From Streptomyces sp. NBC_01210 (GTDB lineage: Bacteria > Actinomycetota > Actinomycetes > Streptomycetales > Streptomycetaceae), in the NCBI RefSeq assembly GCF_036010325.1, contig NZ_CP108549.1:7440001-7504000 (forward strand): 64,000 nucleotides of DNA, read 5' to 3'. This document shows positions 16,566 to 25,443 of this stretch, one piece after another (positions within the stretch are counted from its first letter, which is position 1; each line of letters begins with the position of its first letter). The notes under the pieces were generated by a model. That model made no database searches. It was not told the DNA's origin and saw only the letters and a program-made list of their open reading frames with translations. The position numbers and the translations under genes are program-made.

Positions 16566-17210
16566 GTGTACGTACTGATCGACAACTTCTCCCTGTACTC
16601 CAAGGGCTTCTTCGGCACCGTCAAGCTGACGGTCTACGCCTCGCTGCTCGCCCTGGTCCTCGGCTTCATCATGGCCTCCTTCCGGATCGCGCCCGTCCGC
16701 TCCCTCCGGGTGCTGGGCACGGTGTGGGTGACCGTGCTGCGCAACACCCCGTTGACGCTGCTCTTCTTCGCCGTTCTGCTCGGCCTGCCGCGCTTCGGAC
16801 TCGTCCTGCCCTTCGAGCTCTTCGCGGTGATCGCGCTGGGCTGCTACACCTCCGCGTTCATCTGCGAGGCATTGCGCGCCGGCATCAACACGGTGCACAA
16901 GGGACAGGGCGAGGCGGCCCGCAGCCTGGGCATGAACTTCGGCCAGACCCTCAACAACGTGGTCCTGCCGCAGGCATTCAGGAGCGTCATCCCGCCGATC
17001 GGCTCCACGCTCATCGCGCTCGCCAAGAACTCCGCGATCGCCGGCGCGTTCAGCGTCACCGAGCTGCTCGGCACCTACAAACCCCTCAGTGAGCTGGGCT
17101 ACAGCATCATCTGGACCTTTGTCTGGATCGCCGTCGGCTACCTGATCATCACCCTGACCATCAGTGCGTTGTTCAATGTGCTGGAGAAGCGCTATGGAGT
17201 CGCCCGATGA
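16566..17210 (+). CDS. gluC: glutamate ABC transporter permease 1
   Basis: A 214-residue polar amino-acid permease (HisM family) with about five membrane segments. The first includes GFFGTVKLTVYASLLALVLG and the coupling EAA loop is EALRAGINTVHKGQGEAARS followed by LGMNFGQTLNNVVLPQAF. GTG start at 16566 with GAGGACACC upstream. Its stop overlaps the gluD start (ATGA), which is usual for heterodimeric permease pairs. Confidence 0.9.
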   Translation: MYVLIDNFSLYSKGFFGTVKLTVYASLLALVLGFIMASFRIAPVRSLRVLGTVWVTVLRNTPLTLLFFAVLLGLPRFGLVLPFELFAVIALGCYTSAFICEALRAGINTVHKGQGEAARSLGMNFGQTLNNVVLPQAFRSVIPPIGSTLIALAKNSAIAGAFSVTELLGTYKPLSELGYSIIWTFVWIAVGYLIITLTISALFNVLEKRYGVAR

Positions 17211-18064
17211 CCGATTCCACCGCCCTCTACGACATCCCGGGTCCCAACACCCGCAAACGCCACCTCACTTACGGTGTCGTCTCGACCGTCCTGGTCGTGG
17301 CGCTGTTCGGCTGGATCGTCTATCTGCTCTTCGACACCGGACAGTTCACCGCAACCAAGTGGACTCCGTTCGAGTACAAGGGCATTCAGGAGCTGCTGCT
17401 GCGCGGACTTGGCTACACACTCATGGCCTTCGCCTACGCTGCGGTGCTCTCGCTCGCCCTCGGTGGAGTCCTCGCCACCGGCCGGCTCTCCGACCACCGG
17501 CCGGTGCGCTGGGTGGCCACTGCGGTGGTCGAGTTCTTCCGCGCCATGCCCGTACTGGTGATGATCTTCTTCATCTTCGTGGCGCTGAAGGTGCAGCCGT
17601 TGCCCGCGCTGGTGGCCGGACTGACGCTCTACAACGGTTCGGTGCTCGCCGAGGTGTTCCGGGCCGGCGTCAACTCGGTCGAACGCGGACAGCGGGAGGC
17701 CGCGTACACCCTGGGGATGCGCAAGACCCAGGTCATGTCATATGTCCTGGTTCCACAGGGAGTTCGCGCCATGTTGCCGACGATCATCAGCCAGCTGGTG
17801 GTGACTCTGAAGGACACCTCGCTCGGCTATCTGATCACCTATGAGGAGTTCCTCCACGCGGGCAAGCTCATCGCCTCGAATCTCGACTACGATTTGCCGT
17901 TCATCCCTGTGGTGATGGTGATCTCGCCTATCTACATCGGGATGTGCATGCTGCTCTCCTGGTTCGCCAACTGGATGGCCAGGCGACAGCGGCGCAACCC
18001 GAAAACAGAGGCCGCGGATGTCGCCCCGGCCGAACCAGGGACGCTGCTGCCGGGTGTGCAGTAG
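17207..18064 (+). CDS. gluD: glutamate ABC transporter permease 2
   Basis: A 285-residue partner permease with a longer N-terminus and a polar C-terminal tail (RRQRRNPKTEAADVAPAEPG). The EAA loop reads EVFRAGVNSVERGQREAAYT then LGMRKTQVMSYVLVPQGVRA. Together with gluC it forms the channel. It ends 36 nt before the convergent stop of the S15-type hydrolase; no strong terminator is visible in that gap. Confidence 0.9.
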   Translation: MTDSTALYDIPGPNTRKRHLTYGVVSTVLVVALFGWIVYLLFDTGQFTATKWTPFEYKGIQELLLRGLGYTLMAFAYAAVLSLALGGVLATGRLSDHRPVRWVATAVVEFFRAMPVLVMIFFIFVALKVQPLPALVAGLTLYNGSVLAEVFRAGVNSVERGQREAAYTLGMRKTQVMSYVLVPQGVRAMLPTIISQLVVTLKDTSLGYLITYEEFLHAGKLIASNLDYDLPFIPVVMVISPIYIGMCMLLSWFANWMARRQRRNPKTEAADVAPAEPGTLLPGVQ

Positions 18065-18100
18065 CTCAGGGGCAATGGCCCGCCCGGCAGCAGCCGGTGA

Positions 18101-19702
18101 TCACTTCTCGTGCAGCGGGACCGACAGATATGACGGGTCGGCTGCGGACGAGGAGAAGGTCAGCTGCGCGCCGGACGGGTTGTGCTCGATGTAGAGCGGG
18201 TCGACGGTGTCGACGACCAGGGCGAGACGGTGGCCGGCCGGTACGTCGTAGGCGGTGGAGAACAGCTCCAGGTCGACGGTGAACGGCTTTCCGGGTGTCT
18301 CGCCGTGGAAGGTGTACGGCGCGTTGCTGACCAGCTTGCCGAGGCCGAGCGGGCCCACGTCGTAGAGATACGCGACGAGGGTGCCGCTCTCCTTGGTGCC
18401 GGTGACCGTGGTGTGCAGCTTCGTGGTGCCGCGCACTCGCTGCTCGGAGCCGTACCGCTCCGACTGCCAGACGGCGGCGAAGGGGCGCGGCAGCAGCGGG
18501 ATCCACGCCATCGGGGGCACCTTGGCGAACTGGTCCAGGATGCTGGAGAGGAAGATGATCCCGCCGTCGGCGCCCGAGTCGACGTTGGCGTGGATCTTCT
18601 TGGTGCCGTCCAGCTCGATCTTCCGCTCCGTCGCCGCCACCGACTTCCAGTCCGGATAGCTCTCGTACGCGCCGGTGGAACGGGACTTGAGGCGGACCGG
18701 CTGCTCGCGCTCGACGCCGTTGTCGACGCCCTTGAGGTAGTGGTCGAGCCAGCGATGGGCGCTGGTCCAGGTGTCGTTGGGCAGGCCGAACAGTCCGGTG
18801 CCTTCGGCCGTGGCGTGGTCACCGGGGCGGAACTCCAGCCGCTTGGGGCCGGTGAGCTTCTCGTAGAAGTCCGCGTACTGGTTGGGCGGGAAGATGGTGT
18901 CGCCCCAGGCGTTGCCGAGCATGATGGCGGCGCCGTTGGCGTTGATCCGGTCCAGATAGGTGAGGGGGGAGCGCTTCTTCCCCCAGGCGATCAGTCCTGG
19001 TTCCTTGCTTACGTCGGCGGAGAAGAAGTCCGCCGTGATCCGCTGGAACTCCTCACTCGGCCGACCGGTGAGATACCCCGCTCCGGCGAGCATCGCCGTT
19101 GCCTGCAGATGCTGGGTGCGGCGGCTGTAGATGGACTCGACGAGGTCGGCCCAGCCGCTGAGCGCCGCGACCGCCTTGATCCGCTTGTCGTGGCCGGCGG
19201 CCAGCAGACAGATGCCGGCGCCGTACGACATCCCGGCCATGCCGACCTTGGCGGGGTCGGCAGGGGTGTTCGCCAGCGCCCAGTCGATCACCTCGGACGC
19301 GTCCGCGATGTCGGGCGGACCGGCCACCTCGATTTTGCCGCCGGACTGCCAGAAGCCGCGGACGTTGTAACTCACCACGACATAGCCCGAGTCGGCGAGC
19401 TGCTTGGCCTGGGCGAGGTATTCGATCTGGGGCAGGCCCCAGCTCGTGGGCAGCACGATCACGGGGTACTTCCGTGTGCCGTCAGCGTCGGCGGGCGTAA
19501 CGACGTTGGCCTTGAGTACGGTGCCGCCATCACCCTTGATGTCGACGAACTGTACGTCCGGGGTGGCGGATTGGGCCTGAACACCGGCCGTCCGGACGGC
19601 GGGTGCCACCCCGGCGGCCGCCCCTACGGCCGGTCCGGCGAGAAGCGCCACGGAGACCGTACCGATCGCGGTCGTGCGCAGAGCCTTGCGCGACTGTCCC
19701 AC
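18101..19702 (-). CDS. secreted alpha/beta-hydrolase of the CocE / X-Pro dipeptidyl-peptidase (S15) family
   Basis: A 533-residue exported hydrolase. The N-terminus has a twin-arginine-free signal sequence (TAIGTVSVALLAGPAVGAAA). The catalytic serine is in MAGMSYGAGICLLAAG (Ser159); the charge-relay aspartate and histidine are expected in AWGDTIFPPNQYADFYEKL and RPGDHATAEG. The C-terminal jelly-roll typical of CocE/NonD esterases and S15 peptidases is present (TTKLHTTVTGTKESGTLVAY, VPAGHRLALVVDTVDPLYIE). GTG start at 19702 with GAGGAG upstream. It may be a peptidase or an ester/glutaryl hydrolase. Its upstream region carries GGTAAC iterations. Confidence 0.85.
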   Translation of the reverse strand: MGQSRKALRTTAIGTVSVALLAGPAVGAAAGVAPAVRTAGVQAQSATPDVQFVDIKGDGGTVLKANVVTPADADGTRKYPVIVLPTSWGLPQIEYLAQAKQLADSGYVVVSYNVRGFWQSGGKIEVAGPPDIADASEVIDWALANTPADPAKVGMAGMSYGAGICLLAAGHDKRIKAVAALSGWADLVESIYSRRTQHLQATAMLAGAGYLTGRPSEEFQRITADFFSADVSKEPGLIAWGKKRSPLTYLDRINANGAAIMLGNAWGDTIFPPNQYADFYEKLTGPKRLEFRPGDHATAEGTGLFGLPNDTWTSAHRWLDHYLKGVDNGVEREQPVRLKSRSTGAYESYPDWKSVAATERKIELDGTKKIHANVDSGADGGIIFLSSILDQFAKVPPMAWIPLLPRPFAAVWQSERYGSEQRVRGTTKLHTTVTGTKESGTLVAYLYDVGPLGLGKLVSNAPYTFHGETPGKPFTVDLELFSTAYDVPAGHRLALVVDTVDPLYIEHNPSGAQLTFSSSAADPSYLSVPLHEK

Positions 19703-19741
19703 GGGTCACTCCTCACTCGTGTCAATGCAAAGTGACCCGAC

Positions 19742-19796
19742 GGTAACCTGAGGGACTTACTTGAGGTAACTACTCGGTAAGTTACGCGAGGGTAAC
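19742..19796 (-). promoter_or_regulatory. GGTAAC iterated element upstream of the S15-type hydrolase
   Basis: GGTAAC occurs at 19742-19747, 19765-19770 and 19791-19796, and the related GGTAAGTTAC (19776-19785, with the inverted pair GTAA/TTAC) between the last two. They lie 40-95 bp upstream of the minus-strand GTG start. Such iteration is typical of multi-site operators; the binding protein is unknown. Confidence 0.5.
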
Positions 19797-20102
19797 GATT
19801 ATTGGACGTCGTGTCAGTGGGAGTGGAGTCCGGCTCCTGTGTCGGCCATCGCCGCGGGATTCACCCCAACATGCCCTGCAGTGGCTGACGTTGAGGGGTG
19901 CGCACGACCTCGGCGCCGACGGCCACGTCATGCGCGGGGTACCCTCCACCCTTGACGATGTTGATCGTCTTTTCGGGCCGGCGCGCTGCCGGCCCGGTAC
20001 CGGAGGCCAGGTCGTCGAGACCCTCGGCGAGTGGGAGAGACCAGTGGGCCCAGCCACCGACAACGCGCTGTACCGCGCCTTCCGGGCGCGTCCGGCCCGC
20101 CG
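19797..20102. other. intergenic stretch with inverted repeat and a possible relic frame
   Basis: Between the divergent hydrolase and murJ no intact gene is seen. CACCCCAAC (19862-19870) and GTTGAGGGGTG (19890-19900) form an imperfect inverted repeat. The minus strand is open without a start codon from about 20080 down to a TGA at 19861-19863; its peptide (for example TINIVKGGGYPAHDVAVGAE) looks protein-like but matches nothing I know, and it may be the 3' remnant of a lost gene or chance. Confidence 0.35.
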
Positions 20103-21743
20103 ATGACGGCCACTGTCGAGGCGCCGGCCGCCCGGCCCGCGTCCGTACTGCGCAGCGGCGCGGCGATGGCCGCCGGTTCCATCGTCTCCCGGGCCACCGG
20201 ATTCATACGGTCCGCCGTTGTCGTCGCGGCCCTTGGCACCGGCCTCCTCGCCGACGGCTACACGGTCGCCAACACCGTCCCGAACGTCCTCTACACCCTG
20301 CTCATCGGCGGAGCGCTCAACGCGGTCTTCGTTCCCGAACTGGTCCGGGCCGCCAAGGAACACGAGGACGGTGGAGCCGCGTACACCGACCGGCTGCTGA
20401 CCGCCTGCACCGTCGCACTGCTGCTCATCACGGCGGCGGCCGTCCTCGCCGCGCCGTCGCTCGTCGCCTTCTACACCGACTACACGGGCGCGCAGGCAAG
20501 TCTGACCGTGGCCCTCGCCCGCTACTGTCTGCCACAGATCCTCTTCTACGGTCTCTTCACCCTGCTCGGACAAGTACTCAACGCCCGCGGCCGCTTCGGC
20601 GCGATGATGTGGACGCCGGTCCTCAACAACCTAGTCGTCATAGGTGTGTTCGGGCTGTACCTCGGGGTCGCGGCCGGCAGCGATGGCACACTCGGCGGGT
20701 CCGAGGCACGGCTGCTCGGCTGGGGCACCACGGTCGGCATCGTCGTCCAGGCGCTCGCGCTGATCCCCTCGCTGCGCGCGGCCGGATTCCGCTGGCGGCC
20801 GCGCTTCGACTGGCGCGGCAGCGGGCTGACCCGGCCGCTGCGGTCGGCCGGCTGGCTGTTGCTGCTCGTACTGACCAACCAGTTCGCGTACTGGGTGGTG
20901 ACCCGGCTGTCGACGTCCACCGCGAAGCACGCGGTGGAGGCGGGACTTGCGGGCGGGGCCGGGTACACGGCGTACACCAATGCCTATGTGCTGTGGGCCG
21001 TTCCGCAGGGCATCGTCACCGTCTCCCTCGTCACCGCGCTGCTGCCGCGGATGAGCCGGGCCGCGGCCGACAACGATCTCCCGGCCGTCCGGCGCGATGT
21101 CTCGTATGCGCTCGGCTCCAGCGCGGCGGTCGTGGTCCCGGCGGCATGTGCACTGTTCGCGCTGGCGCCGTGGGTGATGGGAAGCGTCTACGGGTACGGC
21201 AGGACCGGGCCGGACGACATCGCGGTGATGGCCGGGATGCTGATGGCGTTCGCGCCCGGACTGATCGCCTTCTCAGGCCAGTACGTGCTCTCGCGCGGCT
21301 TCTACGCGCTCTCCGACACCCGCATCCCCTTCTTCCTCAACCTGGTGATCGTCGGGCTCAACGCCGGGCTCTCCGTGGTCGCTTATCTGCTGCTGCCCGC
21401 GCGCTGGGCGGTGACCGGAATGGCCGCGGCGTACTCGGTCGCGCTCTTCGCGGGCTTCGCCGTCACCGCGTACACCCTGAACCGCAGACTCGCGACCGGC
21501 GGCCGGCCCGCGCTGCTGCGCTCGCCCGGCCTGAGGATGCACGGGCGGCTGCTGCTCGCCTGCCTGCCGGCGGGCGCGCTCGGTTACGCGGCGGCCCGGT
21601 TCGCCGACGCTGCCGGGGACTTCGCGGCGGCGGGCGCCGGGACGCTGACGCTGGCCGCGGTCGTCGCGCTGCTCGCGCGTCCGCTGGGCCTCACCGGAAT
21701 CACCGCACTGCTGACCGGCGCCCGCCGGCGCCTGCGCCGCTGA
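20103..21743 (+). CDS. murJ: MurJ/MviN-family lipid II flippase paralogue
   Basis: A 546-residue polytopic MOP-superfamily protein with about 14 membrane segments. The N-terminal AAGSIVSRATGFIRSAVVVA with its conserved arginines, ADGYTVANTVPNVLYTLLIG and GGALNAVFVPEL, and QILFYGLFTLLGQVLNARGRFG are MurJ signatures. It lacks the long cytoplasmic N- and C-terminal regions of the main actinobacterial MviN, so it is probably a secondary paralogue. The ATG at 20103 is selected as the start of homology; in-frame upstream starts add low-complexity sequence. Transport of lipid II or a related undecaprenyl-linked sugar is the family role; essentiality here is doubtful. Confidence 0.85.
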   Translation: MTATVEAPAARPASVLRSGAAMAAGSIVSRATGFIRSAVVVAALGTGLLADGYTVANTVPNVLYTLLIGGALNAVFVPELVRAAKEHEDGGAAYTDRLLTACTVALLLITAAAVLAAPSLVAFYTDYTGAQASLTVALARYCLPQILFYGLFTLLGQVLNARGRFGAMMWTPVLNNLVVIGVFGLYLGVAAGSDGTLGGSEARLLGWGTTVGIVVQALALIPSLRAAGFRWRPRFDWRGSGLTRPLRSAGWLLLLVLTNQFAYWVVTRLSTSTAKHAVEAGLAGGAGYTAYTNAYVLWAVPQGIVTVSLVTALLPRMSRAAADNDLPAVRRDVSYALGSSAAVVVPAACALFALAPWVMGSVYGYGRTGPDDIAVMAGMLMAFAPGLIAFSGQYVLSRGFYALSDTRIPFFLNLVIVGLNAGLSVVAYLLLPARWAVTGMAAAYSVALFAGFAVTAYTLNRRLATGGRPALLRSPGLRMHGRLLLACLPAGALGYAAARFADAAGDFAAAGAGTLTLAAVVALLARPLGLTGITALLTGARRRLRR

Positions 21744-21891
21744 ACCACGCCGAATCGCCGGAAGGCACACTGAGGTGACCGCCACCGGCACCGTCGGTTC
21801 CTTCGGGCCGGAGCGCTGCTCGCTCGCCACCGGCTGAGCGGAATTCAGCCGACCTCTGGTGTTCCCGTGGCGGACGTCCCAAGCTCTCGGT

Positions 21892-22449
21892 GTGGAGAAT
21901 CCAAAAGGCGACACCCCGCCGGCGGCGCTGGTGACCCTCCGGCTGCGACGGCAGGTCGAGTGGGTGCCCGTCGCGGCGCTCGTGCTGGCCGTCGTCTGGG
22001 CCATCGCCACCGGGGCGATCGTCGACGGTCCCAATGGGACGGCCGGCGGGATCGCCATGTCGGTGATCGGGGTGCCTATCGCCGTCCTCGCGGTCAGCTG
22101 CGTGGGCCATCTGGTGCGGCCGCTGCGGGTGAGTGCCGACGCGGCCGGGCTGACCGTGCGGCTGCCGGTCTGGCCGGCCAGAACAGTGCCCTGGTCCGGC
22201 ATCTCGCGGGTGACCGCACTGCCGCAGTACGTCGTCGTCGGCTGTCGCGCGCCGGTCGGGAAACTGCCGCGGACCTGTCGGCCGCGGGCCGCGTACCGCA
22301 GACTCGCTCCCGCCCCTGACAGTGTGGCGAGCGGTCAAGGGCTCTGTTTCGAGACACTGGTATTCGAGCTGGATCCGGCCGAACTGCTGGACGCCATCAG
22401 GCAGTATGCGCCGGTGGGGCTCACGGTGACGGACGAAACACGCCAGTAG
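21892..22449 (+). CDS. membrane protein with PH-like domain
   Basis: A 185-residue protein with two hydrophobic segments (VEWVPVAALVLAVVWAIATG and GGIAMSVIGVPIAVLAVSCV) followed by a bacterial PH-like beta domain (LRVSADAAGLTVRLPVWPAR, VPWSGISRVTALPQYVVVG). This layout matches small Streptomyces PH-domain membrane proteins of unknown role. GTG at 21892 is chosen as the start nearest the conserved part; a GTG at 21859 is also possible, and neither has a strong ribosome site. Confidence 0.65.
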   Translation: MENPKGDTPPAALVTLRLRRQVEWVPVAALVLAVVWAIATGAIVDGPNGTAGGIAMSVIGVPIAVLAVSCVGHLVRPLRVSADAAGLTVRLPVWPARTVPWSGISRVTALPQYVVVGCRAPVGKLPRTCRPRAAYRRLAPAPDSVASGQGLCFETLVFELDPAELLDAIRQYAPVGLTVTDETRQ

Positions 22450-22489
22450 GCCTCCACAAGCCCCTCTCCACCCTTGCCCGGCGGGGCAG

Positions 22490-22510
22490 TTGACACCACC
22501 GTGGTGGTGT
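22490..22510. promoter_or_regulatory. palindrome overlapping a TTGACA box before the alpha/beta-hydrolase
   Basis: TTGACA (22490-22495) overlaps the inverted repeat ACACCACC (22493-22500) / GGTGGTGT (22503-22510) with a 2-bp centre. It lies 28 bp before the GTG start of the hydrolase. A repressor bound here would cover the -35 box. No adjacent regulator gene. Confidence 0.5.
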
Positions 22511-22537
22511 AGGCCTCTTTCGGCGATCGGAGCAGCC

Positions 22538-23314
22538 GTGGCCCCATTCCTCCTGCCCCATTCACTGTACGGATCGGGCCCGCACCGGATCATCGCCGTG
22601 CACGGCTGGCTCGCCGACCGTGCCGACTATGCCGCGATACTGCCGGACCTCGACCGGCACAACTTCACCTACGTCTTCGTCGATCTGCGAGGCTACGGTG
22701 AGGCGCGGGAAGCCCCCGGCGCGTACACCACCACAGAGGGCGCCGCCGACATCCTCACGCTCGCCGACCGGCTCGGCTGGGACTCCTTCTCGCTCATCGG
22801 GCACTCGATGGGCGGATCGGTGGTCCAGCGCGTCCTGGCCGCGGCCCCGCACCGGGTACGGCGGCTGGTCGGGATCTCGCCGGTGCCCGCGAGCGGGCTG
22901 CACATGCCGCCGGAGCAGTGGGAGCTGTTCGCCTCCGCGGCCACGAAGCCGGAGAGCCGACGCGCCATCATCGACTTCACCACCGGGTCGGTGCGGCCGG
23001 ACGCCTGGCTGGACCGGATGGTCGACCGGTCCGTGGACCGCAGCGACCCCGACGCCTTCCGTGCCTGGCTCGACTCCTGGGCGGAGGAGGACTTCCATGA
23101 CGAGGTGGCGGGCTCGACGACGCCGGCGCTCGCGGTGACCGGGGCCCTCGACCCGGCGATCAGCGCGGACTTCATGCGCCGCACCTGGCTGCGGTGTTAC
23201 GCACGCGCGAAGCTGGCCGAGCTGGCCTGCGCCGGACACCACGCGATGGACGAGACCCCGCTCCAGGTCATCCGTACGGTCGAGGACTTCCTTCGGGCGG
23301 ACGGCCGCGTATGA
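22538..23314 (+). CDS. alpha/beta-hydrolase
   Basis: A 258-residue cytoplasmic hydrolase. The oxyanion motif is AVHGWLADRADY, the nucleophile elbow LIGHSMGGSVVQ gives Ser90, the acid lies in VTGALDPAISAD, and the histidine in CAGHHAMDETP. Resembles non-haem chloroperoxidase/esterase-type hydrolases. The GTG at 22538 follows CGGAG by 5 nt. The P450 gene begins 19 nt downstream, so the two probably form an operon and may act in one degradative or tailoring route (inference). Confidence 0.85.
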   Translation: MAPFLLPHSLYGSGPHRIIAVHGWLADRADYAAILPDLDRHNFTYVFVDLRGYGEAREAPGAYTTTEGAADILTLADRLGWDSFSLIGHSMGGSVVQRVLAAAPHRVRRLVGISPVPASGLHMPPEQWELFASAATKPESRRAIIDFTTGSVRPDAWLDRMVDRSVDRSDPDAFRAWLDSWAEEDFHDEVAGSTTPALAVTGALDPAISADFMRRTWLRCYARAKLAELACAGHHAMDETPLQVIRTVEDFLRADGRV

Positions 23315-23333
23315 GGCGTATGACGATGGCCGT

Positions 23334-24599
23334 ATGACAAGGCCCGACCGGACCGTGCCGGACGTCTTCGATCCGCGGATCTACGCCGCCGGGCTGCCGC
23401 ACGACGCCTTCCGCGAGCTGCGCGACCACCACCCCGTGGCCCGGCAGGAGGAGTACGAGGTTCTCGGCTGGCCCGCCGGACCCGGCTTCTGGGCGGTCAC
23501 CCGCCACGCGGACGTCGTGCGGGTCCTCAAGGACTCCGGGACGTTCTCGTCCCACCTCGGCGCCACCCAGATCCGCGACCCCGACCCGGCCGATCTGCCG
23601 TTCATCCGCCGCATGATGCTCAACCAGGACCCTTCCCCTCGCTTCGCGGGGGAGACCCCGTCGGACCACGGGCGGCTGCGGCGGCTGGTGAGCCGCGCCT
23701 TCACGCCGGGACGCATCGACCGCTTCACCCGAGCGGCCCGGATCCGGGCTCGTCAACTCCTCACCGCGGCACGGGACATCGGCCCTGTCATCGACCTGGT
23801 CAGCGCCGTCACCGACGATTACGCCCTGCTCAACCTCTCCGATCTGCTGGGCGTCCCGGAGAGCGACAGGGGACTGCTCCTGAAGTGGACCGAGCGCGTC
23901 ATCGCCTACCAGGACCCGGACGAGCCGCCGGTGCTCGGACCCGACGGCTCGCCCGTCAACCCGCGCTCACCCGCCATGCTCCAGGAGATGTTCAGCTACG
24001 CCCAGCAGCTCGCCGCTTACAAACGGCGCCGGCCTGCCGACGACGTGATGACGTCGCTCGCGGAGTCGGAACTCTCCGACGCCGAACTGGAGATGTTCTT
24101 CTTCCTGCTCACGGTGGCGGGCAACGACACCGTTCGCAGCGCGGCTCCCGGCGGCTTCCTGACGCTGGCGGAGCATCCGGACGAGCAGCGCAGGCTGCGG
24201 GCCGGAGAGGTGGCTCCGGACAGCGCCGTCGACGAACTGCTGCGCCGCCAGCCGCCCGTCCTCAGCTTCCGCCGCACCGCCACCCGGGACACCCGCCTCG
24301 CCGGGCAGCAGATCCGCAAGGGCGACAAGGTCGTGGTCTTCCACGCCTCCGCCAACTACGACGAGCGTGTCTTCGAGGCCCCGCACGGCCTCGACCTCTC
24401 CCGCTCCCCGAATCCGCACGTCTCCTTCGGTGACGGCCCGCATGTCTGTCTCGGCGCCCACTTCGCCCGGCTTCAGCTGCGCGTCCTGCACGAGGAGGCG
24501 CTGGATGTGCTGCCGCCATTGACGACCGCGGGCCCGCCGCGCCGACTGGTGTCCAACTTCATCAACGGCATCAAGTCGCTGCCGCTGACCGAGGCCTAG
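23334..24599 (+). CDS. cytochrome P450 (CYP124/125/142-like class)
   Basis: A 421-residue P450. The I-helix has AGNDTVRSAAPGG (Asn in place of the His/Glu of other P450s), the K-helix ExxR is VDELLRRQPPV, the meander has FHASANYDERVFEAPHGLDL and the haem loop FGDGPHVCLGAHFAR with cysteine near residue 372. The AGN motif and FGDGPHxCLG loop resemble actinobacterial CYP124/125/142, which oxidise sterol and methyl-branched lipid side chains. Similarity is by eye, so lipid oxidation is a suggestion only. No ferredoxin gene is adjacent. Its stop shares a CTAG with the stop of the convergent gene. Confidence 0.9.
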   Translation: MTRPDRTVPDVFDPRIYAAGLPHDAFRELRDHHPVARQEEYEVLGWPAGPGFWAVTRHADVVRVLKDSGTFSSHLGATQIRDPDPADLPFIRRMMLNQDPSPRFAGETPSDHGRLRRLVSRAFTPGRIDRFTRAARIRARQLLTAARDIGPVIDLVSAVTDDYALLNLSDLLGVPESDRGLLLKWTERVIAYQDPDEPPVLGPDGSPVNPRSPAMLQEMFSYAQQLAAYKRRRPADDVMTSLAESELSDAELEMFFFLLTVAGNDTVRSAAPGGFLTLAEHPDEQRRLRAGEVAPDSAVDELLRRQPPVLSFRRTATRDTRLAGQQIRKGDKVVVFHASANYDERVFEAPHGLDLSRSPNPHVSFGDGPHVCLGAHFARLQLRVLHEEALDVLPPLTTAGPPRRLVSNFINGIKSLPLTEA

Positions 24600-25339
24600 C
24601 TTGCGGCGCGGTGGGAGTTGCGCGCGGCCGGGGCAGGCGTCTGCGCCGTCCGGGTCACATCGGCGACCAGCTCCACCACATCGGGGCCGTACGCCTGGGA
24701 GTTGACGACCTTGAGCAACAGGCAGAAGGAGTTGCCGCCGTGCTTGCGGGCGAGCTTCTCGTGGTTGCGGGCCAGATAGCGGGTGGCCGCCTGGTTGGTG
24801 ATCGCGCGCTGGCCGCAGAAGAGAAAGACGGGCCGCGCGTCCTGCCCCGCCGTGAGCCGCGCCAGCATGACGTACTCGGCGACGCCCGGCTCCATGCGGT
24901 AGCGCTCCGGGCCGATCTGGAAGGAGCCCTGGTCGGGGCCCGGCTCAGGGGCCGTGTTGACCTTCACGCCGGGGAGCAGCGACTGCAGATGCGCGGCCAT
25001 CCGGCGATTGGAGAACGGGCCGCCCACACAGAATTCCGTACGCTCGCCGAAGCCCTGCTGGGCTATGTCGTGCCAGATGATCTGGGCATGCGAACCGCAG
25101 TCCTTGATCAGCGCGGAGAGCTCGAGCAGCGCGAAGACGTCGAAGCGGTGCACGGACCCGTCGCGGCCGGCCTCCCGGTTGACAACGAGCAGGGACTCGG
25201 AGTTCCCCGGCAGCCCGAAGAAGGCCTGCTTGCGGTGGAGTCTGCGCCGCCAGAGGTACGTGCGGGTGAGCCAGCCGAATGTGGCGCTGACCCCGGCGGC
25301 CACCACGCCGAGCACGATATTGCGTACGTCGTCATTCAT
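24596..25339 (-). CDS. membrane-anchored protein of unknown function
   Basis: A 247-residue protein with an N-terminal hydrophobic anchor (about residues 7-27, IVLGVVAAGVSATFGWLTRT) followed by RRRLHRK and a soluble alpha/beta-looking domain. Notable segments are SLLVVNREAGRDGSVHRFDV, FCVGGPFSNRRMAAHLQSLL and FLFCGQRAITNQAATRYLAR. The GGPxSN and CGQ pieces suggest a Rossmann-like ligand pocket, but I recognise no named family. It is convergent with the P450 gene: the palindromic CTAG at 24596-24599 provides TAG for both. Its start at 25339 is about 100 bp from the divergent ggt start. Confidence 0.7.
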   Translation of the reverse strand: MNDDVRNIVLGVVAAGVSATFGWLTRTYLWRRRLHRKQAFFGLPGNSESLLVVNREAGRDGSVHRFDVFALLELSALIKDCGSHAQIIWHDIAQQGFGERTEFCVGGPFSNRRMAAHLQSLLPGVKVNTAPEPGPDQGSFQIGPERYRMEPGVAEYVMLARLTAGQDARPVFLFCGQRAITNQAATRYLARNHEKLARKHGGNSFCLLLKVVNSQAYGPDVVELVADVTRTAQTPAPAARNSHRAAS

Positions 25340-25443
25340 GGGCGCGCATGCTAGCGGTCTTGCGGACCATTGTTCGAGACGCGCCTGACGGGGCGGTCAC
25401 GGTAAAGTTACGCTGCGCGGACGTACGTTGACTGGAGGTACGG

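Noticed and set aside
19861..20080. A minus-strand open stretch of about 70 codons ending at 19861
   Set aside because: It has no start codon and no recognisable domain; possibly a gene relic but not strong enough to call.
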